64,000 nt of DNA from Paramyrothecium sp. XJ0827 (GCA_020881915.1 JAJFPB010000008.1:2728001-2792000), one strand, 5' to 3'. Numbered from the stretch's first letter, positions 11,878 to 23,724 are shown. Notes: generated from the sequence alone by a model not told the origin. Numbers and translations are program-made.

Positions 11878-12950
11878 GGTTATTAGGAGCGGAATTTCTG
11901 TCCTGGCTGGGCAGTTTGAAAAAATTGATGATACAAGTAGGGAGAAAAGATAAACTCGTTCATAACATGTCAGACTGGGTAAGGAGATGAGTATATAATG
12001 TCATTTTGTAGGCGAATCTACAGGGGAGGCTTGGGGTACAATACGCAAAGTGAACTATTACCCACGATTCAGCGTTCGAGTGACATCTCACATCGCAAAA
12101 AGACCACTAACTGCTCCGCAGTGTCCAGGCAATTCGTTCTCGTGACCACCTCGTCTTGATTGTATTTATCAGCACCGACCGACAGTCATTCTGTAGGCTC
12201 AATTGGTCATCCTCAACACGATGACAGGCCTCGGTCCTGCACACACATTGTCAACCACCCGAAGTAGTCACGGTTACGCGTCTAGCATTATACGCGTCTA
12301 TCTTACCAAATGAGGACGTTGGCATGATTTACGAATGGCCAATCAGGAAGTGATTCTGATCACAGACCTTGAGTTCCAACGACCCACCCACCGTGTAAAT
12401 TACCCTTTTAGGACAAGCGCTGTTTGTGGGGAAGTCTGAATGGAAGCTCAGACGTGATATCTAGACGAGTTGGGATTACCTCCTGCAAGATCGGAGTCAA
12501 TAGCAGTTGTTGTGTCTGCAAATCTTGCGATATCGGGGATGGAGTAGGGTGATTGGGAGCAGGAGTAGGGCAGCGGGCCGATACGCAACCTCATCCGGAC
12601 TTATGCCTATGAAGGTCTAGGGTGTGCTTATGAATGAGATCCTTGCGTCAAGCTTCAGTCCGTCGGTGGCCTCTCGAGACGGAGACGGGGGTCCGCACCA
12701 ACCTGGTCAATAAGCGGTAGACAAGATCGACTTTATGGACCCTGGGTACTATAGTGCGTGCGGAGTTTATTGAGAATCCAAGCTACCATCAATATTTCCG
12801 GGTTGCTTGGTGAAATGGTTCAAGTTCACCTAATAAATTCATATTAGACCAGTCATCCTCAAACTCTGGCATTACCAACAGACTAACGGGGTCACCAGAC
12901 AAGTAACATCGCTTTGCGCATGAAGAACAAGGCCGTTCCAATCAGGCACA
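11878..12950. promoter_or_regulatory. Shared 1.07-kb divergent promoter region (transporter / P450)
   Basis: The start codons of the transporter (minus strand, 11877) and P450 (plus strand, 12951) face away from each other with no gene between. The region is a likely site of co-regulation, for instance by the Zn2Cys6 protein encoded at 14.7-16.6 kb. I did not identify a convincing CGG palindrome by eye. Confidence 0.4.
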
Positions 12951-14636
12951 ATGTTGATTCTATTGTTTGTGTTCTCAGCAGGGACACTGTACATTCTTGG
13001 GCGACTCATCGTTCGCTACTTTCTTGATGCCAAAGGCTTCCGCAAATATCCTCCCCAAAACATGCTCTCAGGCTTGACGAACCTGGCGTACGGTTGGAAG
13101 ATGGGTCGACCTGATACCGCGTTCAACACGCGCCAGCTGCACGAACAACTCAGCCAGAGCCCCGTGGTGCGTCTCGGACCGAACTGGCTCTCCTTCGGGA
13201 ATGCGCAAGCTGTACGCGATATCTACGGCTTCAATTCGCCTTGCAAAAAAGGCCCCGTTTACAATGTATTGCAGAGCGGAGGTGAAAGTCTCTTCTTGAC
13301 CACCAACCGAAGTTTTCACTCGGCCCGCCGCAGAATGATCGCCCCCTCCTACGCCCCAGGCAACATAGAGATTTGGGAACCAAAAGTCACCAACAGTATG
13401 GCTGTGTTCGTTTCGCAGCTCGATGCCATGTGTACAGCGGCATCGAATTTGCCTCTCAACACTCTCCCTCGGTCTGAACTCACCTTCGAAGCCAGCATGT
13501 GGTGCATATTGTATGGCTTTGAGTGCATCCTCAAGATTGGACTGAGCAAGGATCCTGGCTTCCTAGCCCAGGGCTCCGATGTGGTTGAAGTGATGCGTCC
13601 CGACGGCGAAAAGGAGAGGGCTCATATTATTGAGTGCTTGCGCAGTAGTTTACGCGCCTCATCTACCATGATATGGGAGATGGTTGATTTTCCTCTATTG
13701 AAGAGACTCACCGCCATTAATTCGCCGTGGTACGCGGGACAGTGGCACAACACTTCGAAATGGAATGCTTTTATCAAGCAGATTACCCAGGAGCGCATGG
13801 ATCGAAACGAGCGTGGTGAACAACTGCAGGATCTTTGCCAGCCTATGGCCCGGGATCGGAAGGTTGGTGACGCTGGTATTGACGTTTTGGATCGTGAGGC
13901 CGAGGTACATCAAATCGGTAAGCTATCATCCAAAAGAGCCTTCGCCGCGCTGCCGTATCGTCATGCAAGCGGACTGACTTAGTGGATAGTCAGTTGTGGT
14001 GGTGATGGCCCAGCTATATCACTCATCAATACGTTGTACTACCTGCTAAAAAACCCCGAGACTTTGGGAAAACTTCGCGCAGAACTCGATAAGGTGTTGA
14101 GCTCTGGAGATACCATCGCACGCTGGTCTAAGATCAAGAGATTGCCGTACTTAAGGGCTTGTATCGATGAGTCGATGCGTCTGTCCCCTCCTATTGCCCG
14201 CGATCTGATGCGGATGACGCCTCCGAACGACTCCTATACCATCGCCGGCGAAGTCATCCCTCCTAGCACAAGCGTCAGCATCTCGGCATACACTGCGCAT
14301 CGCGATCCATGCATATTCCCGGAGCATGAAGCCTTCAAGCCTGAGCGGTGGCTGATAGGCAACGATTCTAGACGCAGGGATATGCTTGCAATCTATATGC
14401 CATTTGGCGCTGGATCTCGTGCTTGTATTGGCCGGAACGTGGCAGTTCTGATGCAGACGCTGTGCATTGCCACATTAATCCACCGATATGAATTTGCGTT
14501 GCCCAGTTCGGACTGGAATATGGAGTGGATTGAGGATTTCTATCTGCGACCTGTAAAACTACCCCTCAGGATCTGGAGACGCCCTATTGGCATGGCATCT
14601 AGGGCAACAATGGTGAACTCGGAAGTGGGATTATAA
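12951..14636 (+). CDS. Cytochrome P450 monooxygenase
   Basis: Two exons, 12951-13917 and 13990-14636, give 537 residues. There is an N-terminal membrane anchor (MLILLFVFSAGTLYILG). The ExxR pair is E383/R386 in DESMR, the PERF-like motif is FKPERWL, and the heme loop FGAGSRACIGR has its ligand at C468. The intron falls in the I-helix; joining rebuilds VSCGGDGPAISL, where the usual Thr after the acidic residue is replaced by Gly-Pro. Microsomal membrane location is expected. It lies divergent from the transporter and its stop codon is only 40 bp from the stop of the regulator gene on the other strand. It probably hydroxylates the compound made by this cluster; the substrate is unknown. Confidence 0.9.
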
Positions 14637-14676
14637 CGAAGATGGAGTAATACCAATATAGCATTGCATCATAGAA

Positions 14677-16614
14677 TCAGACGCTTTTCTCTATAAACTC
14701 TTGCAGCGTCTTCACTTGATCCCGCGTACCGAAGCCGTAGTTGATTTCGAGGTCAAGTAGCACGTTGTAAAGTCTCATCTTCTTGCCAAGACCGGTGATG
14801 TGCTTGGCGGCTTGAGAGTAATGTCGTTGTCAGCTTTTGTCTGGTTGGAACGCCTGGCACTAATGAAATAGGACTGACCGTAAAAAATGGCACCGGCAGA
14901 GAAGCTCCGGACGCTTGGGGAAAGGTCCGACAATGCTATGCATGCTATTTCTGTTGCATGATATTCGATCTCAAACTGTGTCAGAGATGGATCCCCCAGA
15001 AAAAGGTTTATTGCTAATAATTATATACCTCTGTAGCTTGAGAAGAATGCGGCACTTTAGCTTCTGCATAGAGCAAGAGTTGCACAAGATGATACCACAT
15101 CATGGCAGTGGCTTCATACGCGGTTCAGTAAGATCGTGTCCGTAGTAAGAGATGGGCAATCTTGACTAACCGGCAGAAGGGATCGGAAAGTATAACTTGG
15201 AGAGTCCTTGATCATTGGGCTGACCGTATCTACTTCCACGGAGGGATGCGGGACGACCTTCAAACCATTCTGCAACTCCAGCGTGGATTTCTTGCCGCTC
15301 AGCAGTGTGCACTGTGGTCATTGGTACGTCTTGATTCGGGCGGAAGACGAGATCAATGGTTCTTCCAAGGAGCCAAAGGAGCTGATTTCCTAATATGCCC
15401 TCGTCGGGGGTTTTTTCTCCCCAGTCAACCTTCCACTCTTTCGGGCTGATCTGCAGGCTAGCTCTGTTGAACAAGGCGACAGTGATTTCGTGGCGGACGA
15501 ATATCCAGAAATTGGCTCTATCCAAGCCGAGCGATGCTGCGCTAACACCGCGATTGAGTATCAGGAGCTTGGCTCCGTAAAGGTGTCGTTCGTGCTCGAC
15601 CTTACGGGTCGCGATGATCTCGTAACTGCAAAGAAGGATAGTCGCAGTCAGAGCATCCTCATGCACCATAGTCCTGCCGAGGTAGTCTATCAATAGACGC
15701 AGAGAGTCGCCATGGTATCGAGCAGCACAGGTAGCCCAAACTTCTCCAGACGGAAGAAGGCTCAAGTTTTTCGCGGTCAAGGCGCATACGCTGCGGGCGA
15801 GTAGGTCGGATGTTGTGCATCGGCGCAAAACCTCGCGTTGGTACGTGCAATCGTGATCGAATATGTCCATCCACGTGGCCACACCAGTTTGAAAGGTCCT
15901 CAGCAGATGAATCATTTCAGAAGTGAGTGTCACTTGACCACCATCACCACTGCTGCTACTGTCATATTGGTTTGTGCGGCTCGGCGGGCTAGTAATCTGT
16001 CTCGACCTTGGGGAGGGCGGGGAGGCAGCGCCGAGACGTTCATTTTCCATGGTTAAGCCAGGCATATGTGCGTTGAAGAGATCCCATGTCGATTTTGGAG
16101 TCTCCAGCAGGCTGTCGTCTCCTGGGTCTGTTTCTGGTAGCGGCTGGCGATACTGAGGCTGCTGTTGAAGACGGCCCACGCTGTCATCGCCAGGAGAGTG
16201 TGGTATACACCAACTTGACGGCTTTATGAATTCGGATGGGCGACAATGCAAGTTCAATCGTTCGCAGTTACTGCAAACGGGTTTCCGCTCGTCGCATGGT
16301 GTGTGGCGTGCCTTACAGGTATAACTAATGGTGCAATGTGTGAGTCATTGCGTTTCTATTAAAGAATACAGGGCAAAGAAAATTGGTTCAGTTGGTCAAT
16401 ATAAGCTTGCTTCTGACATTTAAACACTCACCAGCCTTCATAAAAGCCATGGCAGAATCAGCATGATTGCTAATGGGACATCTAGACTGTCATGTGTCAC
16501 GCAGTGCTAGAATGTTGACATACCTGTTTTTCTTCGTCTTCCTCCTCTGCGCTTCTTTCCGACCCCCTCACCGACAACTATTTCCTGAGGGTTCAATTCC
16601 GAAGAATCATCCAT
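14677..16614 (-). CDS. Zn2Cys6 transcription factor with fungal-specific domain, split by a 4-nt exon
   Basis: Six minus-strand exons, 16614-16524, 16435-16432, 16324-15171, 15111-15029, 14975-14879 and 14810-14677, give 520 residues. Exon 1 encodes a basic stretch ending RRRKT. Exon 3 starts inside the zinc cluster. The only in-frame join that restores the first Cys is a 4-nt exon GCTG between AAG and GTGAGT, rebuilding KTGCYTCKARHTPC and the rest of the six-Cys motif (ending CERLNLHC). The C-terminal half matches Fungal_trans_2 (PF11951) proteins: LLCSYEI, WFEGRPAS, WYHLVQLLL, HATEIACIAL and HITGLGKKM. It probably regulates the neighbouring cluster. The join at the 4-nt exon needs transcript proof; the other joins have normal donors and branch sites. 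Confidence 0.8.
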
Positions 16615-17184
16615 ACTTGGTGCTGGGACATCAATGAATGCAGATGACAAATGTCAACTGAGAAACAAAAGATAACAACTACCGTCACGTGACTCCTAAT
16701 ATCCACCTTGTCATATTTATGAAGAACTGTTTTTCCATTGCAGTTTAGCCAACTGACCACCGCGGCTTCCGAAAGTCTATAGAGCTCAATATCACACCAT
16801 GAATTCAAGCCAGTACATCTACATGGCATGAGCCAAAACAAGTGGATGGGAGGCAAACCATAAACGATAGAGGTAGCATGGTTCACACAGCCCCGTCTAT
16901 CTATAGGTTTTGCGAGCAAATTGCCAAACGACTATAAGGGGGCTCGATGCCGTAAGATCTATAGCCATGTAAATACAATAGTAGGACTCGAAGAAATATC
17001 GCTAACATAGCCGTCGGCACTTTGCTGGCTGTAAGTGAGCCGGCCTTCCGCCAAAATCCAGAGGCAAAAAATTGAGCAGGGCTCATTACAGAAACATGTC
17101 TTGAAATTTATTTATATCGCATTGTATCAAGAATCAATGGTAACTAGCATCGGCTCCTTTTCCTCAATGCCATCATCTTCGCCC
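16615..17184. other. Promoter of the regulator gene and chitinase 3' flank
   Basis: Both flanking genes lie on the minus strand. No gene, RNA or repeat was recognised in this stretch. Confidence 0.45.
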
Positions 17185-20100
17185 CTATCCAAGCTTACAC
17201 ATGCCACCACGGATGGTCTCAATATTGGACAGACGATCCCTGATCGGCCCCAGCGCGTTAAGTTCAGCGCCCGACATGCCTCGCCGCTGGTTCGCGGCGT
17301 TCCTGAATCCCGAGCGCCCCAGGCCCGCCCCAGCCAAAGCCAAGAAAGCCCCCATGAAGCCGCTTTGGGGGTCCTGTACGATGTCGTACACCAGCATGCC
17401 AGCCTCGCCAGCGGCACCCAGCAGGGACAGCACGCTGCGCAGCGAACCTAGTCCTATAGCGCCTGCGCCGGCTCCGAGAAAGGGGATGAAGAACAGGAGA
17501 CCGCTGATGAAGCTCAGGATGAACTCCTCTCGCTCTCTCTTCTCAATCTCGTTTGCCTTCTCGACAATCTTGTCCATGCTCAAAACCGCCTCATCTATGG
17601 TAAGCGCGGGCAGGGAGCCAGCGTCTGCCAGGTCTGACCATAGCAACTCGCTGTCGAAGCCGGCATTGTTCTGCCAAATCCTCATGCGCCGGAGAAGGTC
17701 GACAGATTCGTCGTAACCGCCACCAATCAGGTCCTTGGGGTTGAAGACGGTTACCTGATCCACGACGGGATAGCTGTACCACCAATTGTCATTTCGATCC
17801 ATGCACTCGATGACATCTTCACCGGCGTATTGGCAGCCGTTGTTGGTCCTGAGTTTCTTTCGGTCAAATTTCAGCCAGCTCTTCTCGATGCCGTACTCGT
17901 CAAGGATCGCTTTGAAGAAGCCGTCCTCGTTCTTGAACGTATACGTCGCGTTGGCGATCGTCTCGCCAGGGGTAGGCTTGTGACCGTCCTTGAGATTCGT
18001 AGGACAGCTTATATCGTTTGTGCCTATGCCCCTCTCGCAGGTAGGGCTGTTGTTGCAGCCTATTCCGCACGCGGCGTGCATGCAATCCCTGCAGCAGCGT
18101 TGCATCTTGGTCTCCTTGCACTGGAAGAACTCGTCGGCCTTATTGGCCATGAACTCGTCAATCTGGTCTGGTACCTGGGCTCTGACGTATTTGCTATACG
18201 TGTTGAACTTGCTGTCGTAATTGCCGTCGACTAGCCTCTTGTATTTCTCCAAGGCGGCTCCCATGACAGATATCTCCACGTCATAGATGTATTTGTCAAT
18301 GCAGTGCTTCGGTAGACTATCCTTGCGGTCCTCAAGCTGCTTGAATGTGGTGTATGTGCCACTGCACTTTTCCAATACGCTCTTGATAACAGGCTCCCCG
18401 GAATCGTCATTATCTCCGCTGCCGCTAATAAAATTGTTAGCCTTGATTTTGCGCGGGAGACCAAGGAACTTACTCAAGGAATTCTTGCAGGTCAACAGCC
18501 CAATCGGTGGTCCCGGCAAAATTCCAGGAATCATAAACGGCGGCACGTTCTCTCTTGGTAGCTTCATCCATGTATGCCACCCACTCCGTGTTGTCGTACA
18601 CGAGAATGTTCGATCCGGCCGCCTTGTACTGCCTGGTGACCTTACCCGACCTAATAATCTCGTCAATCTCGGCGTTAGAAATGTAACCAGCCGTCTCCGT
18701 GCAACGTCCCTTCTTGGCGTCGGAGAGAATACTGGATCCCGTAAAGGTGCAATCGGGACCGTCGCAACCAGCCTGGGCCATCTTAAAGGAGCGCCCATAG
18801 CTAGAGACGCCGACAACAACTTTGCCAGAAGGCACGCCAGCCTTGGTGATCATAGCAAGGGCATCTTTGGTCTCCGTCTCGTTGACGTGTGATCGAAGAC
18901 AGTTACCGTTGGCGCAATTAGGCGTTGTCCACTTGTTGCCATAGTCCCACTGACCATGCAGATCGTACGTCATGTAGATGATGTAGTCTAATGCTTCACC
19001 CATTTTCTTCATGGGGAAGGACTTGAGATAATGGAAAGATGCAGGGGCAGCAAATGATACCGTCTTTCCCGTGCCCAGCTTTTGTTTAAGCTCTGCGAGG
19101 GTTTGGTAATAGCTTAAGCCTTCATCAGGGTTGCTGGGAGGAGGGATATCGGGCATGTCAGGAGCCTGTCATGCAGAAGTCAGCTCAGGCTACATTGTGA
19201 AGAACACACGTTATGGCTACTCACCCCTGGATACTCCCAATCCAGATCAATACCATCCAGATTATGCTCCCTGACAAAGTTGACAAGGTTGTTGACAAAG
19301 GTAGCGCGGTTGGCCGGCAAGACTGCTTGACGCAGGATCCGGAATGTTGAAGGGTTGGTGCTGAAGTCCCAGCCACCAAACGAGGCAATTTTTTTGACGC
19401 CTGTCATCTTTTTAAACATGTCGAACTGCTTCTGGACGTTACTGATATCCATTTTGAAGTCGTTTGTAACGTCAACGAAGGCAAAGTGGATATGCGAGAA
19501 CCGACTTGTGTCAATCTGATTAACATCCATCTTCAAGCATTTGCGGGTATCACTCCAAGCTTCAAAGTAGGCGACAGTGATCTTGGAAGCCGGTGGGGAA
19601 CCCTTTATAATTTCCCTTCCGCAGTTTTGAATGCCTGAAGGGGTTTTTGTATGTAAGCCTCTGCCCGGCAGACGCCCAACGAGAAAGCCACTATCAACTT
19701 ACAAGAATTCTTTCCCGGAAGAGACGTGCCCGGTGCACCAGAGGGAGCGCGCGCAATAGTGCAAAAGTCGTCCGTCAGACCGCAGTTCCCCCATATATTG
19801 CAACAGACATTTAGAGGGCAAGGATTGAGTGTCGAAATATCGGTGCCAGCGGGAGGCTCGACGGTACCTTTGACCTAAATCACCATGTCAGCACCCAAGA
19901 GCATTTTACGTGTAGCTTTTGTTGATATCTTCTTACTGTAGGCCCGCAGACGGCCAACTGAAACCGTATTAGTTTACTTATACATCGGAATTAGGATGTT
20001 GGTTCACTTACCGGGTCCTGCGCCGGCATAGGGGGGGTTCCGGTGCTCAGGCACATCTTTGTGTTGGTAAAAAGAAGCTGGCAGCCGTTCCATCCCCAAG

Positions 20101-21550
20101 TGTTCTTGTTGAACGATTCGAGGTTGGCAACCGTCAAAGTATGTCTGGCTGCGATGATGGAGCAGTCATCTCCGTCCTTGATTGTATAGTCAAAGCAGTA
20201 TCCATTTGGCTTGGGCTTAGGCCTCAGGTCCGGGATGGTGCCGCGCGTGCAGCAGACGAGTTGGCCGACGGCTAGTGATGAGCAGAGATCCGTCTTGGGA
20301 TTGACCTTTGTGAAGTCGGCGGGTGTCAGACCGCACTTGGAAGCCAAGGACCCGCAGCCGTCCCCGCTGACGACCTCCCGTGTCTTACAGGTACCATCTG
20401 CATTACCGCCTGGAATTGTTTCCGGGAGAGTACCAGAAGAGCAGCAGATTACTTCGTCGATCGCAAGCGTAGTGCAAAAGTCTTTGCGAGGGTTGAACTT
20501 GGTAAGGTCCTCCTGGCTGATCTTGCACCGGTCTGCAAGGGCCCAGCAACCGTCACCAGACTGAACCTTTGTGGTGCGGCAATCGGCCCTAGCTTCCAGT
20601 ACAGCCAGTTTCGAGCGTGAGGAAATGCGAGCTGGGACTTCTATATCTTCGGATGAAGCGTTGTTGGACTTGGACTCAACTTTGGGAACTCGAAGCGTGA
20701 CCGTCGTCCAGTCTTCTTGTCCAGAGGTTTCAGGCACACAACGTCCATCTGCCCAAGTCTTCATGGCCTCTTGTACGAGAGCAAAGTTTCTAGTGCTGCC
20801 CGCTATAATACCGACTCCGTAGTCAGCGCCACGGCCGTCAGTCTCGCAGAGCTGTACAATGGTTGTCTTTGTGATCGACTTTTGTTCGGCGTATTGAAGA
20901 AAGCTGGATAGAACCTGAGTGGTGATGCCGTGCTGGTGGACTTCTGCGCCTGCGTAAACGCCAACAAGGGAGGACTGAGAGTACCCAAAGCTCAGAACGT
21001 TTTCTGTGCAGGATGGCTTTTTCGTCGCAAGGTGACTGAGAATCTGACGGCCAGCGGAAAGCAGATGCCCGGCAGAAAAGACTTCCTCGGGGCGAGCCTT
21101 GGGATGTGTAGACAGCATGACGGGCACATCTAGCAGGACATGGTTGGGTGTTGAACAGAGTGCAGCTTTCTCTTCGTCTGGCGTGAAGACGGGTTTTTCG
21201 CTTGAGCTGTAGTCCGCAGTGCAGGCCCTTATTGCGAGGTTGGTATCTTGGTTTTGATCAATGTCGTTTCGCACAGCTACCTTCAGCAGCATTGTCTCGT
21301 TGCATGCAGAGAGGCTGGCCGGGTCTGGGAAGACAGACCATCCTGATATAGAACATGACTCGGGACAGAGTCTGGGGGAAGGTGCCCTCTGGAGAGTGCC
21401 GAGCCAAGAATCAAGCTCTGGGTCATTAGAGACTTCTGTCTTGCCAGCTCGAGCCTGAACTAGGGCAGGAGTGACTCCGCGCTTTGTGGCCGAGACGCCA
21501 ATGGTAAATAAGGCCCCAAGTAGAAGCCATGATCTTGAAGTGGCAACCAT
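17185..21550 (-). CDS. Subgroup-C (killer-toxin-like) GH18 chitinase with LysM and hevein domains
   Basis: Six exons, 21550-20012, 19957-19937, 19874-19703, 19634-19225, 19165-18474 and 18424-17185, give 1,357 residues. In order: a signal peptide; an N-terminal region of unknown fold with Cys pairs (to about 320); three LysM-like modules (about 330-500); a hevein-type chitin-binding domain (CNIWGNCG) split over exons 2-3; and a GH18 barrel with the catalytic motif DGIDLDWE at 704-711, E711 being the acid/base. A Cys-rich tail follows, then a hydrophobic stretch near [13 protein letters not shown]. This architecture is that of fungal group C chitinases related to yeast zymocin alpha/beta subunits. 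The secreted enzyme should hydrolyse chitin, in its own wall, in rivals or in hosts. Exon 2 is only 21 nt (LAVCGPT). LysM genes nearby fit the usual neighbourhood. Confidence 0.93.
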
Positions 21551-22842
21551 GTTAATTGAATGGCCGAAACCTAGGAGGCAGAGAGCGTTTGAGAAATCGG
21601 CGATGGGCTCAAACTCTCAATATCAAGTGCTTAGGATAGATTATAGGGAGGTTGAAGGATTTAAGTAATATTGGCCCTTCGCCTCGAGAACGGAAGTATC
21701 CCAATAACAGACAGAGCCAGATGAGGTTGAACACGATGAGCTTGGCCAGCTCCTGATCGAGTGTGCTGGAATTTAATGGTGGTAATTATTGACAACCGAA
21801 AGGAACCGCATAGCTGTTATATGACAACATTTTGCAGCCAGAGAAGAAAGCATCACAGTGTACGGAAAAGTACGCCGTGAAGTTGTCATGATGCTGGCTT
21901 ACAGCATTCTAGATGCTCACCAGCTAGACAAAAGCAACAGGGAATATTCTGACGGAAACCCGTCCCCAAGGCACAATGCTTGGGTCACACTTTCGGTTAG
22001 AGCGATCTGGAAAAGTTTTCGCGCTTATGCTTAGTTCCTTAATAGGCAATTGGCGCGTATTTGGCAGTGTTTTTCATCGTTTGTCCAGGGCCCTCGACGT
22101 CCAATAGCTTATTCGGCAGGTGCATAAGCTGGAGTTCGCCTGGTGGACAGGAGCAATCACAACCATGTCGGTCCGAATATTCAAGCGCATTACAGATTGA
22201 GGCATAGGTCAACTAATAATACCAGGGCTGGCATCTCTGAATTCAGTACCTACATGTACCTGCTCTTACTTCAGCCTAGGTCTTACAACCATCGTCAGAT
22301 GCACCTTAAAGGTGGGGCGAATGTGACCTGCAAGGGACAGGAAATGCATAATACTGTGGCTTACCATATCGAATACCTCCAGTATTGGTATTCAGCCTAG
22401 GACATGCAATTCTATATCGGAAATTCCCGATACCCGCTGATGCAAGGCAGGGTCTAGACCTTTGACAGTAAGCACAGTTCTTGGATGAGGGACATCCTCT
22501 ATGCTCAAGCCTTGCAGGAACAGACCTCTAGCATCGACTTACCTTACATGTCTCCTTTCGGATCGGGCATCAGCACCCCATGGTTTTACTGGATTGGGTC
22601 AGCCGTGACAGGTATGGCCCTCATGTGGAGGCCAGACTCATGGTTTTGAACATTGAGAGATGACCTTGTTAATGATACCGCGCATGCCGCCGAGAGGGTT
22701 TGCTTTTATCCTTTCTCGCCGCTCTTCTGCGTTTCAATAAGAACACACTCGAGTAGTCTACATTGCCCAGCCCATCCCTTTTCTTCTACCAGAGCAAGCT
22801 TCAATACATTCATTATCCAAGATTCCTATCGACTTCTTAAAG
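21551..22842. other. Intergenic, divergent promoters of chitinase and secreted protein genes
   Basis: The chitinase (minus) and the orphan secreted protein (plus) diverge from this 1.29-kb region. No coding frame looked real and no repeat or RNA was seen. Confidence 0.45.
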
Positions 22843-23724
22843 ATGAATCTTTCCTTCCTTGTGGCAAGCCTTTATCTGGCGGTCGGTGTTATCGCCGGCG
22901 GGTATCAAGGCGCCCTAGAGCGTGTGCTGCTCTACTATGCATACCAGATTGACGGTCTCAACTCTCGCGATATTCAAAGCCTGGGCTGGACATGCCGCGG
23001 TTGGAGAGATGCGGATGAAACCTGCGCGGAGTGGCACGAGTATGACTGCCGCAATGGACCTGGGGGTCGCTGTAACTTCAACCAATTCTTTCGCAATATG
23101 GGCTACGGTGTCCAGGGGCATCCGCAGATTGTTCCGGGTGGCGACCAGAATGCCCTAACTGTCGACATTGAGAGGACGGCTGTTGCCTACTACGACTATG
23201 TTCGGGAGCACACACCCCTCGCACGGGTGCAGAACTACGCACCTTACCGCGTCATGAAGTATGGCAATGCCAACTACAACGAATTTCTTGTTAGTCTAGG
23301 AGACCTCGTCCAGCAGACTGCCAGTTCCAAGAAAACCGCTGGAAACGCCTGGATGTTCGAGGAGTTCGACAAGACTGTCAAGGCCATCAATGTCGCACGT
23401 GCTGGTGACCATGGTCGCTTTTCCATCCCGGAGGCCAGGGCTAGGCTGGGAGCCGCGATGGTCGTAACGCGCAATGTTGGCATCAACCCTGCTCTCAAAC
23501 CCGAGTACAACCATGTGAACTGGTTCGAAAACGCCAGGGATCCCTGGGGCGAGGTCGACTGGGTCGCGACGCAGGAGAGGATGGAACGCGCTGGAATTAG
23601 GGACGCGGCGCAGAGAATCACAACTGCGCGCGATGCGATTTATGCCGATGGAGAGGCACGCCAGCACTTAGATGTACTCGAGAGCTTCCGGGAGATGGAG
23701 AGGAAGTCTACGAGCTGCCTTTAG
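22843..23724 (+). CDS. Hypothetical secreted protein, 293 residues
   Basis: A single uninterrupted exon encodes 293 residues. The N-terminus MNLSFLVASLYLAVGVIAGG is a clear signal peptide. Cys residues cluster at about 50-80 (TCRGW, TCAEW, DCRNG, RCNF) with one near the C-terminus (SCL). There is no transmembrane segment beyond the signal and no catalytic motif I recognise. Codon use and a sharp signal peptide support a real gene. It is divergent from the LysM chitinase, and a LysM-WSC gene lies further on. It could be a partner, inhibitor or immunity-type protein for the chitinase, or an effector; this is a guess from position only. Confidence 0.8.
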   Translation: MNLSFLVASLYLAVGVIAGGYQGALERVLLYYAYQIDGLNSRDIQSLGWTCRGWRDADETCAEWHEYDCRNGPGGRCNFNQFFRNMGYGVQGHPQIVPGGDQNALTVDIERTAVAYYDYVREHTPLARVQNYAPYRVMKYGNANYNEFLVSLGDLVQQTASSKKTAGNAWMFEEFDKTVKAINVARAGDHGRFSIPEARARLGAAMVVTRNVGINPALKPEYNHVNWFENARDPWGEVDWVATQERMERAGIRDAAQRITTARDAIYADGEARQHLDVLESFREMERKSTSCL

